Source of the DNA: Actinocrinis sp035650855
Lineage (GTDB): Bacteria > Actinomycetota > Actinomycetes > Streptomycetales > Catenulisporaceae
Direction of reading: 5' to 3'
Length of the DNA: 64,000 nucleotides
Assembly: GCF_035650855.1 (NCBI RefSeq)
Contig: NZ_DASRGV010000114.1
Coordinates: 1-64,000, forward strand
Positions within the stretch are counted from its first letter, which is position 1, and each line of letters opens with the position of its first letter. Under the pieces are notes generated by a model, which did not search any database, was not told where the DNA came from, and worked only from the letters and a program-made list of their open reading frames with translations. Positions 1 through 8,742 of the stretch are shown piece after piece. The position numbers were made by a program, and so were the translations under genes.

Positions 1-465
1 CGGAGCGTCGCGGCGCTCACCGGGTAGGGCCACCCACAGCTGTACGCCGTGCAGCACGTCGACGCGTCCCGTAGAGACCTCGGAGTGCGCGATCCCGTAT
101 CCGCCGGTCATCAGGTTCAGCTCCCCGGGCCGGATCAGCGCGTGGCTGCCGAGGCTGTCGCGGTGTTCGATCTCCCCGCTGAACAGCCAGCTGACGGTCT
201 GCAGCCCGGTGTGCGGATGCGGCGGGACCGTCATGCCGCCGGTCGTGGAGGTGTCGTCGGGCCCGTAGTGGTCGGCGAAGCACCACGCTCCGATCAGGGT
301 CCTGGCCCGCTGCGGCAGCGTGCGCCGCACGAGCATCGCGCGCGGGCCGCCGAGGGGCACCTCCCGGGCGGTAAGCACCTCGACGCCGGGCGCGTCGGCC
401 GGGCGGCCGCCGTCGACCGCCGCCCCGCACTTGAGTTCCGCGGGCTGGGTTTCCACGTTGCTCAC
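1..465 (-). CDS. Pirin family protein, C-terminal part cut off by window edge
   Basis: This is a cupin-fold pirin-like protein; 155 residues are visible. The metal-binding pirin signature is clear: a PPHPHTG motif around residues 76-82 followed by a conserved GEIEHRDSLG stretch and an AHSE motif, which together supply three His and one Glu for an iron site. The GTG start at 465 is chosen because a GAGGAG ribosome site lies six bases upstream. Pirins are implicated in redox sensing or quercetin dioxygenase-type chemistry, but the true substrate is unknown. It lies just downstream of the MarR gene on the same strand (74 bp gap) and may be co-regulated with it. The C-terminal cupin domain is outside the window. 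Confidence 0.85.
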   Translation of the reverse strand, partial: MSNVETQPAELKCGAAVDGGRPADAPGVEVLTAREVPLGGPRAMLVRRTLPQRARTLIGAWCFADHYGPDDTSTTGGMTVPPHPHTGLQTVSWLFSGEIEHRDSLGSHALIRPGELNLMTGGYGIAHSEVSTGRVDVLHGVQLWVALPGERRDAP

Positions 466-539
466 CGTCAGCTCCTCCTCGTGCATCGCTCGTTCATCGC
501 CGGGGGGCGGCGCCGGGAGACGCCGCCGGCCGGCCGTGG

Positions 540-1007
540 TCAGGACTGGTCCTCGTTCAGCTTCTCCACGACGCGGTCGGAGAGCTGCGCGAGCGTGCGC
601 AGCTCCGCCGGCGTGACGTGGTCGAGGAACAACGCGCGCACCGCCTCGACGTGGCGCGGGGCGGCCGCCGCGAGCAGCGCCCGGCCCGCGTCCGTGATGA
701 CGATGAACGCGCCGCGGCCGTCCTCGGGACACTCCTCGCGCACCACCAGCCCGCGTTTGACCATGCGCGAGAGGTGGTGCGACATCCGGCTCTTCTCCCA
801 CTCCAGGGACTGGGCCAGGTCCAGGAACCGGCGGCGCCCCTCCGGCACGTCGGTGAGCTGGACGAGCACCGAGAAGTCCGCGCTGGAGACGTGCGACTCG
901 GTCTGCAGCAGGTGCGCCAGCCGGCCGCCGAGCCGTTCCTGCAGGCGCACGAAGCTGCGCCAGGCGCGCTGCTCCTCGGGCGTCAACCACGGCACGGGCT
1001 CTCCCAT
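540..1007 (-). CDS. MarR family transcriptional regulator
   Basis: A 155-residue winged-helix regulator. The N-terminus (MGEPVPWLTPEEQRAW) is typical of the actinobacterial MarR subgroup, and a basic recognition region (SRMSHHLSRMVKRGLV) lies around residues 70-85. The ATG at 1007 is preferred over an ATG 42 bp upstream because family members start at this position and the extra residues would run into the operator. It is divergent from the luciferase-like oxidoreductase gene, with a nested palindrome between them, so autorepression and repression of the flavin enzyme is the likely circuit. The inducing ligand is unknown; phenolics or oxidants are common for the family. Confidence 0.88.
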   Translation of the reverse strand: MGEPVPWLTPEEQRAWRSFVRLQERLGGRLAHLLQTESHVSSADFSVLVQLTDVPEGRRRFLDLAQSLEWEKSRMSHHLSRMVKRGLVVREECPEDGRGAFIVITDAGRALLAAAAPRHVEAVRALFLDHVTPAELRTLAQLSDRVVEKLNEDQS

Positions 1008-1033
1008 GGTCAGAGTGTAGGCACAAGACGAGG

Positions 1034-1081
1034 TTAGTTGACACATCAATCATCCTCGGAGATGATTGAACCGTCAACTAA
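1034..1081. promoter_or_regulatory. Nested palindromic operator between MarR and oxidoreductase genes
   Basis: A 48-bp palindrome centred between bases 1057 and 1058. The outer arms are TTAGTTGAC (1034-1042) and GTCAACTAA (1073-1081); the inner arms are TCAATCATC (1046-1054) and GATGATTGA (1061-1069), on the same axis. It can also be read as two 12-bp TTGA-N4-TCAA sites (1038-1049 and 1066-1077) 28 bp apart. It is AT-rich against a GC-rich background and lies in the divergent promoter region. Binding of the adjacent MarR protein is inferred. Confidence 0.75.
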
Positions 1082-1132
1082 ATTCCGTCTCCGCGGCCGC
1101 CGGATCCGGCACCCGCCTGAGGGAGCGCGCTC

Positions 1133-2164
1133 ATGTCTGACCTCGTCTTCGGCCTGGACACGTTCGGCGACGTGCCGATCGACGACGATGGCCGGCCCGT
1201 GTCGTACGCCCGGGCGATCCGCCAGGTCGTCGACGAGGCGCTGGTCGCCGAGCAGACCGGCGTCGACGTCATCGCCCTCGGCGAACACCACCGCCCCGAG
1301 TACGCGATCTCCACCCCGGAGACCGTCCTGGCCGGCATCGCCACCCGCACCGACCGCATCCGGCTCTCCTCCGGCGTCACCGTGCTCAGCTCCGACGACC
1401 CGGTCCGCGTCTTCCAGCGCTTCGCGACGCTCGACGCGCTCTCCGGCGGCCGGGCCGAGATCATCCTCGGACGCGGCTCCTTCACCGAGTCGTTCCCGCT
1501 GTTCGGCTACGACCTGAGCGACTACGACGTGCTCTTCGAGGAGAAGATCGAGCTGTTCGCCCGGCTGCTCGAGGAGAAGCCGGTCACCTGGAGCGGCACC
1601 AAGCGCGCCGCGCTCGACCACGCCGAGGTCTTCCCCAAGACCGAGTCCGGGCGCCTGAGCACCTGGGTCGGCGTCGGCGGCTCGCCCCAGTCGGTGGTGC
1701 GCACCGCCCACTACGGCTTCCCGCTGATGATCGCCATCATCGGCGGCGCCCCCGAGCGCTTCGCGCCCTACCTCGACCTCTACCGGCGCGCCGCCGAGAA
1801 GTTCGGCACGACCGCTCACCCGGTCGGCATGCACTCGCCGGGCTTCATCGCGCCCACCGACGAGGAGGCCCGCGAGGTGCACTGGCCGCACTACAAGGTC
1901 ATCCGCGACCGTATCGGCGCACAGCGCGGCTGGCCGCCGGTCACCCCGGAGGAATACCGGCGCGAAATCGAGCACGGCTCGCTGTACATCGGCTCGCCCG
2001 AAACGGTCGCCCGCAAGATGGCCCGCGCCATCGCCTCGCTCGGCGTCGGCCGCTTCGACCTGATCTACACCATGGGCACTCAACCGATCAGCGCCCGCCT
2101 GCGCGCTGTGGAGCTGTACGGCACAAAGGTGATCCCGACGGTCCGCGACATCCTCGCGGGCTGA
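1133..2164 (+). CDS. LLM class flavin-dependent oxidoreductase
   Basis: A 343-residue luciferase-like monooxygenase family TIM barrel. Family marks include the N-terminal GLDTFGDV segment, ALGEHHRPEYAIS (about residues 43-55), an SGGRAEIILGRGS loop (about 105-117) and the C-terminal IGSPETVARKMA segment. It would use FMN or F420 to oxidise an unknown substrate in the cytoplasm. The start has a GAGGG element upstream. The gene is followed after about 26 bp by a dinucleotide-binding F420-reductase-like gene, suggesting the pair shares a reduced cofactor, and it is divergent from the MarR gene that probably represses it. Confidence 0.88.
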   Translation: MSDLVFGLDTFGDVPIDDDGRPVSYARAIRQVVDEALVAEQTGVDVIALGEHHRPEYAISTPETVLAGIATRTDRIRLSSGVTVLSSDDPVRVFQRFATLDALSGGRAEIILGRGSFTESFPLFGYDLSDYDVLFEEKIELFARLLEEKPVTWSGTKRAALDHAEVFPKTESGRLSTWVGVGGSPQSVVRTAHYGFPLMIAIIGGAPERFAPYLDLYRRAAEKFGTTAHPVGMHSPGFIAPTDEEAREVHWPHYKVIRDRIGAQRGWPPVTPEEYRREIEHGSLYIGSPETVARKMARAIASLGVGRFDLIYTMGTQPISARLRAVELYGTKVIPTVRDILAG

Positions 2165-2190
2165 CTGGCCTCGTGAGCGGAGAAGACGCA

Positions 2191-2907
2191 ATGGCCGGGA
2201 ACGTTCGCACGATCGGCATTCTGGGCGCGGGAAAGGTCGGCACCGTGCTGGCCCGGTTGGCTCTCGCGGCCGGCTACCGCGTGCTGATCGCCGGGTCGGG
2301 GGACCCGGCCAAGATCGACCTCACCGTCGAGGTGCTGACCCCGGGCGCGCTCGCGGTCACCGCGGCGCAGGCCGCAGCCGAGGCGGACGTGGTCATCCTG
2401 GCGCTCCCGCTCGGCAAGTACCGCACCATTCCCGCGGACGCGCTGCGCGGAAAGCTCGTCATCGACGCGATGAACTACTGGTGGGAGGTCGACGGCATCC
2501 GCGACGACCTCACCGACCCCCTCACGTCGTCCAGCGAGATCGTGCAGGGCTACCTGTCCGAATCGCGGGTGGTCAAGGCGTTCAATCACATGGGTTATCA
2601 CGACCTGGAGGATGGGGCGCAGCCCGCGGGAAGCGAGGGGCGCCGGGCCATCGCGATCGCCGGCGACGCTCCGGCGGACCTGGACGCGGTCGCGCACATC
2701 GTCGATGCGCTCGGCTTCGATCCCGTCGTCGCGGGCCCGCTCGCCGCGGGAGTGCGCCTCGAACCCGGCACCGAGCCCTTCGGAGCCAACGTCGGGGCCG
2801 AGCACCTGCGCGCGATGCTCGACCGCTTCACGCAGTCCGAGCGCGGACGCTTCGTGAACGAGGCGCGGGCGAAGGCAGCCGCGGGAGCTCTGCGCGACGC
2901 AGCGTGA
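2191..2907 (+). CDS. NADP/F420 oxidoreductase-like dinucleotide-binding protein
   Basis: A 238-residue Rossmann protein of the NADPH-dependent F420 reductase superfamily. The glycine-rich motif ILGAGKVGTVLA sits at residues 8-19 and is followed by LIAGSGDP, the loop expected to hold the NADP phosphate. The ATG at 2191 is chosen over a GTG 18 bp upstream because a GGAG site lies nine bases before it. It follows the luciferase-like oxidoreductase closely and may supply or recycle its cofactor; this is inferred. True F420 reductase activity is not proven, since the superfamily includes other dehydrogenases. Confidence 0.75.
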   Translation: MAGNVRTIGILGAGKVGTVLARLALAAGYRVLIAGSGDPAKIDLTVEVLTPGALAVTAAQAAAEADVVILALPLGKYRTIPADALRGKLVIDAMNYWWEVDGIRDDLTDPLTSSSEIVQGYLSESRVVKAFNHMGYHDLEDGAQPAGSEGRRAIAIAGDAPADLDAVAHIVDALGFDPVVAGPLAAGVRLEPGTEPFGANVGAEHLRAMLDRFTQSERGRFVNEARAKAAAGALRDAA

Positions 2908-2953
2908 CGGCCGCCGGGTGGACCTGGAGGGCGCCTTGCGCGCTCTGAGGCGC

Positions 2954-2963
2954 CGAAAGTTTC
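2954..2963. promoter_or_regulatory. Xylanase-type inverted repeat CGAAA-G-TTTC
   Basis: A short inverted repeat with the GAAA-N-TTTC pattern seen upstream of xylanolytic genes in streptomycetes. It is far (about 150 bp) upstream of the proposed promoter, so its role here is uncertain. Confidence 0.4.
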
Positions 2964-3090
2964 AGAATATTGATCTTGTTTCAAGCCGCTGATCGCGGGT
3001 TCCCGCTGATCGGGGCCCGGCGGCAGCCGCGGCCGGAACGAGGTTTGGTGACGTCAGCTGGTCGCCGGACCGCCATCAGGGCTCGTGGAT

Positions 3091-3143
3091 CTTTCGAAAG
3101 GTCTCGAAAATCGTTGACGGCCCGCGCGGGCCGCGCCGATACT
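3091..3143 (+). promoter_or_regulatory. Promoter and palindrome upstream of the GH11 xylanase
   Basis: TTGACG at 3114-3119 and GATACT at 3138-3143 are separated by 18 bp and resemble -35 and -10 boxes. Immediately upstream is the 10-bp perfect palindrome CTTTCGAAAG (3091-3100), followed by a second TCGAAAA copy; a regulator bound there would touch the -35 region. Transcription would start near 3150, giving a leader of about 210 nt. Confidence 0.55.
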
Positions 3144-3360
3144 CTCGCCATCGACATAGCTCAAAGACAGAGCTCGAAGACAGTCGATCCGGGCCACCCG
3201 CAGCCCGGTCCCCGCGATCAGGGTTCGGGAGATCGGTCAGTCCGCCGCGCTGCAGGACGCCGATCCGCAGTAGCCACCGGCCCGGCCGCTCATACCTGCA
3301 CCGGGTCACCTCGCGCTGCGCCGACCCGGCGCGCCTTCAATGAGGAAGGAGCACCCTTCA

Positions 3361-4076
3361 TGCACTCCACTTCCCGCCCGGACCGCCCCGGGCGCCGGCT
3401 GGCCGGACTGCTCACCCGCGGCAGGCTGCTGATCGGCCTCGGTTCCGTGATCGCGGTGGCCGCCACGACCGTGCTGATGCCGACGTCGGCCAGCGCCGCG
3501 ACCACGATCTGCTCGAACCGGACCGGCACGAACAGCGGCTACTACTACCAGATGTGGTCCAACGGCCAGGGCTCGGCCTGCATCACGCTGAACTCGGGCA
3601 ACAGCTACTCGACGACGTGGAGCGGCATCGGCGACTTCGTCGCCGGCGTCGGCTGGAGCAAGGGCAGCGGCCACACGGTCAGCTTCTCCGGCAGTATGCA
3701 CTCCTCCGGTGGCGCCACCCGGGTCTCCCTCTACGGCTGGTCGACCAGCCCGCTGGTGGAGTACTACGTGATGGAGGACTACAACGGCTCGGCGCCCGGC
3801 TCGGGCACCTACAAGGGCCAGATCACCAGCGACGGCGGCACCTATAAGATCTACGAGCACCTGCAGGTGAATCAGCCCTCGATCCAGGGCACCGCGACCT
3901 TCGAGCAGTACCTGGCGGTCCGTACCTCTCCGGTCACCAGCGGAACCGTCACGGTGCAGAACTTCATCAACGCCTGGGCCGGCTACGGGATGAAGCTGGG
4001 CACGATGAACTACCAGATCCTGGCCACCGAGGCCTGGGGCGGCGGGAGCGGCGGCTCCAGCATCACCGTGCACTGA
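3361..4076 (+). CDS. Secreted GH11 endo-1,4-beta-xylanase without binding domain
   Basis: A 238-residue secreted endoxylanase that cuts beta-1,4-xylan. A basic N-terminus and hydrophobic core give a signal peptide ending near residue 46 (SASA). The GH11 jelly roll follows; the nucleophile is Glu134 in the PLVEYYVMED segment and the acid/base is Glu224 in ILATEAW. After the catalytic domain only a short GGGSGGSS tail and five residues remain, which looks like the start of a linker whose carbohydrate-binding module is missing. The ATG has an AAGGAG site upstream. The acetylxylan esterase begins 39 bp downstream, matching the xlnB-axeA arrangement of Streptomyces lividans. Confidence 0.93.
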
Positions 4077-4115
4077 CGAACTCTCCCGCGGCACCACCCA
4101 GCGAAGGATCCGCCC

Positions 4116-4811
4116 ATGAGCATCAGACCACGACCATCGAAGCGCGCCGTGCACACGGCGCTGGCCGTCGCGGTGACGGTCTCAGCCGCCGCCGTCGGCT
4201 CCGCCGTCAACGCGACCGCGGCGCACGCGGCCGGCTGCAGCGGCTACGTCGGACTCACCTTCGACGACGGCCCCTCCAACGCCCACACCCCGGCCCTGCT
4301 CAACGCGCTCAAGCAGAACGGGCTGCGGGCCACGCTGTTCAACGAAGGCCAGTACGCGGCGGCCTACCCCGCGCAGGTCCGGGCCGAGGTGAGCGCCAGG
4401 ATGTGGGTCGGCAACCACAGCTACACCCACCCGCACCTGACCCAGGAGACTTACTCGCAGATCGACGCGGAGCTCGGCAACACCCAGCGCGCCATCGCCA
4501 ACGCCGGCGGCGGCACGCCGAAGCTGTTCCGGCCGCCCTACGGCGAGACGAACGCGACCGTGCGCTCGGTGGAGGCCAAGTACGGCCTGACCCAGATCAT
4601 CTGGGACGTCGACTCGCAGGACTGGAACGGCGCGAGCGTCTCCGCCATCGTCGCGGCCAACGCCAGGCTCAGCAACGGCCAGATCATCCTCATGCACGAG
4701 TGGCCTGCCAACACGCTCACCGCGATCCCGCAGATCGCGCACGTGCTGGCCGGCAAGGGCCTGTGCGCCGGAATGATCTCTCCGCAGACCGGCCGCGCCG
4801 TAGCGCCCTAG
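4116..4811 (+). CDS. Secreted CE4 polysaccharide deacetylase, probable acetylxylan esterase
   Basis: A 231-residue NodB-fold deacetylase with an N-terminal signal peptide ending near residue 39 (AHAA). All five family motifs are visible: TFDDG (48-52, catalytic and metal Asp), NHSYTHPH with metal His at 101 and 105, RPPYG (139-143), WDVDSQDW (163-170) and ILMHEW with catalytic His194. It would remove acetyl groups from xylan so that the xylanase just upstream can act; chitin or peptidoglycan deacetylation is the alternative. A GAAGG site precedes the ATG. The pair probably forms one transcript ending at the strong hairpin after the stop codon. Confidence 0.9.
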   Translation: MSIRPRPSKRAVHTALAVAVTVSAAAVGSAVNATAAHAAGCSGYVGLTFDDGPSNAHTPALLNALKQNGLRATLFNEGQYAAAYPAQVRAEVSARMWVGNHSYTHPHLTQETYSQIDAELGNTQRAIANAGGGTPKLFRPPYGETNATVRSVEAKYGLTQIIWDVDSQDWNGASVSAIVAANARLSNGQIILMHEWPANTLTAIPQIAHVLAGKGLCAGMISPQTGRAVAP

Positions 4812-4824
4812 CGGCAGCCGCCAG

Positions 4825-4871
4825 AGCCGGGCTGTGTGCGGCGCTGCACGAGCGCCGCACACAGCCCGGCT
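4825..4871 (+). terminator. Strong hairpin terminator after the xylanase-esterase operon
   Basis: A perfect 21-bp inverted repeat (arms 4825-4845 and 4851-4871) with a five-base loop begins 14 bp after the esterase stop codon. There is no T-tract, as is common for actinobacterial terminators. Confidence 0.85.
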
Positions 4872-4947
4872 CGCGGTGCGTTCGACGCCGTGTAGTACGA
4901 TCTGCGCGATCTGGCGATCATCCCACGCGCGGCGGGCGGAGGCGGAC

Positions 4948-5790
4948 ATGGCAGGCGGCGACGCGCCCACCCGTGGCAACGGCCTGATACCTGCTGGCAC
5001 GCCGGCGTCGGCGATCGACACCAGCGTCCCGCATCCGGCCCGCATGTACGACTACTTCCTCGGCGGCCGCGACAACTACGAGGTCGACAGGTACGCCGCC
5101 GAGCAGGTCATCGCGGTCGTGCCGGAGGTGCGCGACATGGCCCGGGAGAACCGGGCGTTCCTCGGGCGCGCGGTGCGGTTCCTGGCCCAGCAGGGCATCC
5201 GGCAGTTCCTCGACATCGGCACCGGCATCCCGGGCCCGGGCAACACCGGGGACGTCGCGCGCGCGGTGAATCCGGACGCCCGCGTGGTCTACGTGGACAA
5301 CGACCCGATCGTGCTCGTCCACGCCAACGCGCTGCTGGCCGGGCAGGATCCGCAGCGCACCACGGTGATCCAGGCCGACCTGCGCGACCCGGACGCGATC
5401 CTGGGACACCCCGCGACGAACTCAGTGCTCGACTTCGCCGAGCCGGTCGCGATCCTGCTGGTCGCGGTGCTGCACTTCATCATGGACGACGAGGACCCGG
5501 TCGGCATCGTCGACCGGCTCAAGCAGGTGATGGTCCCCGGCAGCTACCTGGTCGTCTCGCACGGCACCAGCGACATCGACCCGGAGCGGGCGGCGGAGGC
5601 GGTGCGCACCTACAACCGGGGCGGCGCGCGGATCATCGCACGCACCGGGGAGCAGATCCGCCGGTTCTTCGAAGGGCTCGAACCGGTCGATCCTGGACTG
5701 GTCCAGCTCCCGCTGTGGCGGCCGGACGCCGAGGTCTCGCACGACATCTCAGGCATCTGGTGGTACGCCGGCATGGCCGGCAAGAGCTGA
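4948..5790 (+). CDS. SAM-dependent methyltransferase, SAV2177/DUF574 family
   Basis: A 280-residue protein of the actinobacterial SAV2177-type methyltransferase family. Diagnostic segments are HPARMYDYFLGGRDNYEVDR (about residues 31-50), the SAM-binding FLDIGTGIPGPGNTG loop (about 88-103), YVDNDPIVLVHA and the C-terminal GIWWYAGMA motif. The substrate of this expanded family is unknown; members are often near regulators or secondary metabolism. The ATG at 4948 is preceded by GGAGG at a good distance. It stands alone between the esterase terminator and the oppositely oriented flavoprotein. Confidence 0.88.
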   Translation: MAGGDAPTRGNGLIPAGTPASAIDTSVPHPARMYDYFLGGRDNYEVDRYAAEQVIAVVPEVRDMARENRAFLGRAVRFLAQQGIRQFLDIGTGIPGPGNTGDVARAVNPDARVVYVDNDPIVLVHANALLAGQDPQRTTVIQADLRDPDAILGHPATNSVLDFAEPVAILLVAVLHFIMDDEDPVGIVDRLKQVMVPGSYLVVSHGTSDIDPERAAEAVRTYNRGGARIIARTGEQIRRFFEGLEPVDPGLVQLPLWRPDAEVSHDISGIWWYAGMAGKS

Positions 5791-5836
5791 CCGGCTCGGC
5801 ACAGCCTGCGCATCCGGCCGCCCAGCGCGGAACGTA

Positions 5837-7570
5837 TCAGGGCACGAGCGCGCCGAGGAATTCGTTGCTGAACACGCGATGTGGGTCAAGCGAGTCGAGG
5901 GTGCTCACCGCGCTGTCCCAAGACGGATCGGGACCGGCGTTGAACGCGGCCGGAATGGTGGTGCCGATGACGGTCGCATCGGTCCACGCCCCTGCCGTGG
6001 TGAATGCCCAGCCCTTCGACCATTCCGGCCGTACCGCGGCATAAGAACCCGAGTAGTTCTCGAAGATGAACTGTTCGAGGTCACGGTAGAACCTGCCCAA
6101 GTCCGGCGTGGTCGGCAGGGTCAGCACGTCCAGCCAGACCGCGACGTCCCATTCCGGATGCTCGGCGCGTTCCCGGATCGCGGAGAGTTCCGGCGGCGCG
6201 GCGCCCGCGACGGGGCTGGCGGCCGCGGTGTCCAGCCGGGTGACCCGGATCTCCACCGGCCCGTTGATCGGGTAGCTGCCGGCCGCCGCGTAGGCCTGCA
6301 GCCGCTGCTGGAAGTAGGTCGCGAATTCCGAGACGACGCGCTGGATGCCGGCGCTGCTGGTGAGCACCGCGTATCCGTTGGCGAACATGCGCAGCGTGGT
6401 GGGTTTGACGTAGAGCAGCAGGTTCTTTGACAGGCCCCACAAGTCGGCCGACAGCGTCGCGGTGAGCCCGGCGGCGGCGGTGGTGTACTGCGCCTGGCCG
6501 AAGGTGGGCGCGAGGTACCACTGCCCGCTGACCATCGCGCCGGCGAGATCCGCGACCGGCTTGGGTACCGTGTCCGCGAACGGATAGTTGTACGGGGTCG
6601 TGGTCAGACGCGAGGTCGCCGGAGCCTGCGGGCTCAGCGTCCAGACCTTGAGCCACGGATTGTCGGTGAACGGGAACCAGATGGCCTCGACGCGGCCCGA
6701 GGCGTGCACGTAGGACGCGAAGCTGCGTGCTCCGGCTGTCGCGGGGGCCGCGAACAGTTCGGCTGCCGGAATCGTCACGTCGCTCACGCACCGCAGGTGG
6801 TAGTTGGCCCGCACACTCAGGGTGACCTCGGTGAGGAAGGCCCGGCCCAGATGCGTGAGCAGCGCGGCGCACTGCGCGTCGGAGCGTTCGAAGGTGCGCA
6901 GCACGTACGATGCGCTCCCGGCGTCCCAGACCACTGCGTCGAGTGACAGGATCCTGTTGCTGAGCGACCCGTAGTAGTCGCCTGCGACCGGGGTCTCGCC
7001 GTCGGCCGGGACTGCGGTGCCGTGCGCGTCGACGGCCAGGACGCCGCCCACGGTCAGGTCGCCGGGTGCGGGCGTGGCGGTCACGCCGTAGCCGTTGGAC
7101 TCGAGATACGCCAGCAGATCGTCCATCACCGCGCCGGTCTGCACGCGCACGACGCCCGGCCTCGCCATGCTCATCGAGGCCAGCGAACTGGTGTCGACGA
7201 GCACAATGGGCGAGGCGCAGCCGGTGTCCGCGGTGATCGTCAGCGGCGACCAGCCGTGCCTCCGGCCGCGGGCCCGCAGCCGATACCCGTTGGCCACGGC
7301 CCAGTTCGCGAGCGTCACCACGTCCTGCGTGCTGCTCGGTGTGCAAGTCCAGACGTCGTCCGCGGTGAGCCCTCCGGACCAGTTTTGATACGTCTGCTGA
7401 TACACCGGGTTGTTCGCCGGAAAGCTCGGAGGCGGCGCGCAACTGGCGGCGGCCGCGCCGGGGGAGAGCTTCCCGGCCGGCTGCCACAGCCGTGGGGCGC
7501 CGAGGCCCAGGAGCGCTGCCGAGCCCGCCAGCACCCGCCGTCTTGGCAGGCCTGAATCAGAGTCATTCAT
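5837..7570 (-). CDS. Exported FAD-linked oxidase, type II cholesterol-oxidase-like
   Basis: A 577-residue VAO/PCMH-fold flavoprotein. The N-terminus (PRRRVLAGSAALLGLGAP) resembles a twin-arginine signal, so export is likely. The PCMH FAD domain occupies roughly residues 70-260; the GRRHGWSPL segment near residue 104 places a His where type II cholesterol oxidase (Brevibacterium BCO2) attaches FAD covalently. A cholesterol-oxidase-type substrate domain covers the C-terminal half. It would oxidise a sterol or other alcohol with oxygen, producing hydrogen peroxide. A GGGAGGGA site precedes the ATG. The substrate is inferred; plant or fungal sterols are plausible beside xylan enzymes. Confidence 0.8.
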   Translation of the reverse strand: MNDSDSGLPRRRVLAGSAALLGLGAPRLWQPAGKLSPGAAAASCAPPPSFPANNPVYQQTYQNWSGGLTADDVWTCTPSSTQDVVTLANWAVANGYRLRARGRRHGWSPLTITADTGCASPIVLVDTSSLASMSMARPGVVRVQTGAVMDDLLAYLESNGYGVTATPAPGDLTVGGVLAVDAHGTAVPADGETPVAGDYYGSLSNRILSLDAVVWDAGSASYVLRTFERSDAQCAALLTHLGRAFLTEVTLSVRANYHLRCVSDVTIPAAELFAAPATAGARSFASYVHASGRVEAIWFPFTDNPWLKVWTLSPQAPATSRLTTTPYNYPFADTVPKPVADLAGAMVSGQWYLAPTFGQAQYTTAAAGLTATLSADLWGLSKNLLLYVKPTTLRMFANGYAVLTSSAGIQRVVSEFATYFQQRLQAYAAAGSYPINGPVEIRVTRLDTAAASPVAGAAPPELSAIRERAEHPEWDVAVWLDVLTLPTTPDLGRFYRDLEQFIFENYSGSYAAVRPEWSKGWAFTTAGAWTDATVIGTTIPAAFNAGPDPSWDSAVSTLDSLDPHRVFSNEFLGALVP

Positions 7571-7659
7571 CGCTGTCCCTCCCCACCCGAGATGTATAAG
7601 CGCTCTCCCGTACCCGCGATTGCGCGGTCGAACCGCAGCGGTTACTCAGACAGGTGGCT

Positions 7660-8712
7660 TCACACGTCCGCGGCCGGCGGCGGCGCGGTGCTGTCGCGGA
7701 CGACGAGCGTCGTGCCCAGTTCGACGCGGCTTCGGTCCGGGGCGTCTCCGGAGGCGACGGACAGCAGGATCTGCGCGGCCAGCTCGCCCATCTCGGCGAA
7801 CGGCTGCCGCACCGTGGTCAGCGGCGGGGCGCACCAGCGGGCGACCGCGATGTCGTCGAAGCCGATCACGCTCAGGTCGTGCGGGATGCGCAGGCCGGCC
7901 CGGCGCGCCGCCTCGTACACGCCGAGTGCCTGCAAGTCGTTTCCGCACAGCACGGCGGTCGGGCGTTCCGGCTGCGCGAGCAGTTCCTCGGCCAGCCGCA
8001 GGCCGTCCTGGAACTGGAAGTGGCCGCTGCGCACCAGCTGCTCCTCCAGCGGCGCGCCCGCGGTCTCCAGGGCCGTGCGGCAGGCCTCGAGGCGGGCGCG
8101 GGCGACCAGGAGCTGCGGCGGTCCGCTGATCACCGCGATGCGCCGGTGCCCGAGCTCCAGCAGATGCCGGGCCGCCACCACGCCGCCGTTCCAGTTGGTC
8201 GCGCCGACCGAGGGCGTCGCGTGGGCGGGCTCGCCCATCGGGTCCAGCGCCACCAGCGGGATGCCGCTGACCGCGAGCTGGGCGTGCTGCTGCGCGGTGA
8301 AGTGCGAGTGCACCGCGATGACCCCGAGCGGGCGGCGGGCGAGCAGCTGCTCGGCCCACGGCCGGCCGGCCTGCACCGGGCTGAGCGCGTCGGTGAAGAC
8401 GACGGCGAGGTCGTGCTGCCGGGCCACCCGGGCGACGCCGTCCAGGATGTACGTCGTCAGCTCGCCTTCGAGCCCGTAGAAGACCACCTCGATCGCGTCG
8501 GCCGGCTCGGTCACCTGCGGGCGCCGGTACCCGTGCTCGTGCAGCAGCGCCTCGACGCGTCGGCGGGTGTCCGCGCCGACGCCGGCATGCCCGTTTAAGA
8601 CCTTTGACACGGTGGTCGAGGACACCCCGGCCAGTCGGGCGACCATCGCCACGGTCGTCTCGCCGCGCCGGCGCCCGCGCCGGTGGCCGCCGCTCAGGGT
8701 GCCGCCTGTCAC
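7660..8712 (-). CDS. LacI family transcriptional regulator
   Basis: A 350-residue repressor. The helix-turn-helix (TVAMVARLAGVSSTTVSKVLNG) spans about residues 20-41 and is followed by the hinge and a periplasmic-binding-protein-like sugar domain ending in the LTTVRQP segment typical of the family. Translation starts at a GTG without a clear ribosome site, so a leaderless or later start is possible. It is divergent from the GH30 xylanase gene, with operator-like palindromes in the 156-bp gap, so it most likely represses that gene until a xylan-derived sugar binds. Confidence 0.9.
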   Translation of the reverse strand: MTGGTLSGGHRRGRRRGETTVAMVARLAGVSSTTVSKVLNGHAGVGADTRRRVEALLHEHGYRRPQVTEPADAIEVVFYGLEGELTTYILDGVARVARQHDLAVVFTDALSPVQAGRPWAEQLLARRPLGVIAVHSHFTAQQHAQLAVSGIPLVALDPMGEPAHATPSVGATNWNGGVVAARHLLELGHRRIAVISGPPQLLVARARLEACRTALETAGAPLEEQLVRSGHFQFQDGLRLAEELLAQPERPTAVLCGNDLQALGVYEAARRAGLRIPHDLSVIGFDDIAVARWCAPPLTTVRQPFAEMGELAAQILLSVASGDAPDRSRVELGTTLVVRDSTAPPPAADV

Positions 8713-8742
8713 GCGGGCAGTCTACGGCCCCTGATCACCGCC

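Larger units (their letters stand above)
2908..3360. other. 453-bp gene-free upstream region of the xylanase operon
   Basis: No credible gene is present. The stretch holds a CGAAA-G-TTTC element (2954-2963), a perfect CTTTCGAAAG palindrome (3091-3100), a sigma70-like promoter (3114-3143) and then about 210 bp of apparent leader before the xylanase start. GAAA-N-TTTC style elements are known in front of xylanase genes in Streptomyces. Confidence 0.6.

Noticed and set aside
49..1020. Long forward-strand reading frame over the pirin and MarR genes
   Set aside because: It is antisense to two well-supported genes, has Arg/Pro/Ala-rich composition typical of GC-rich shadow frames and crosses the operator.
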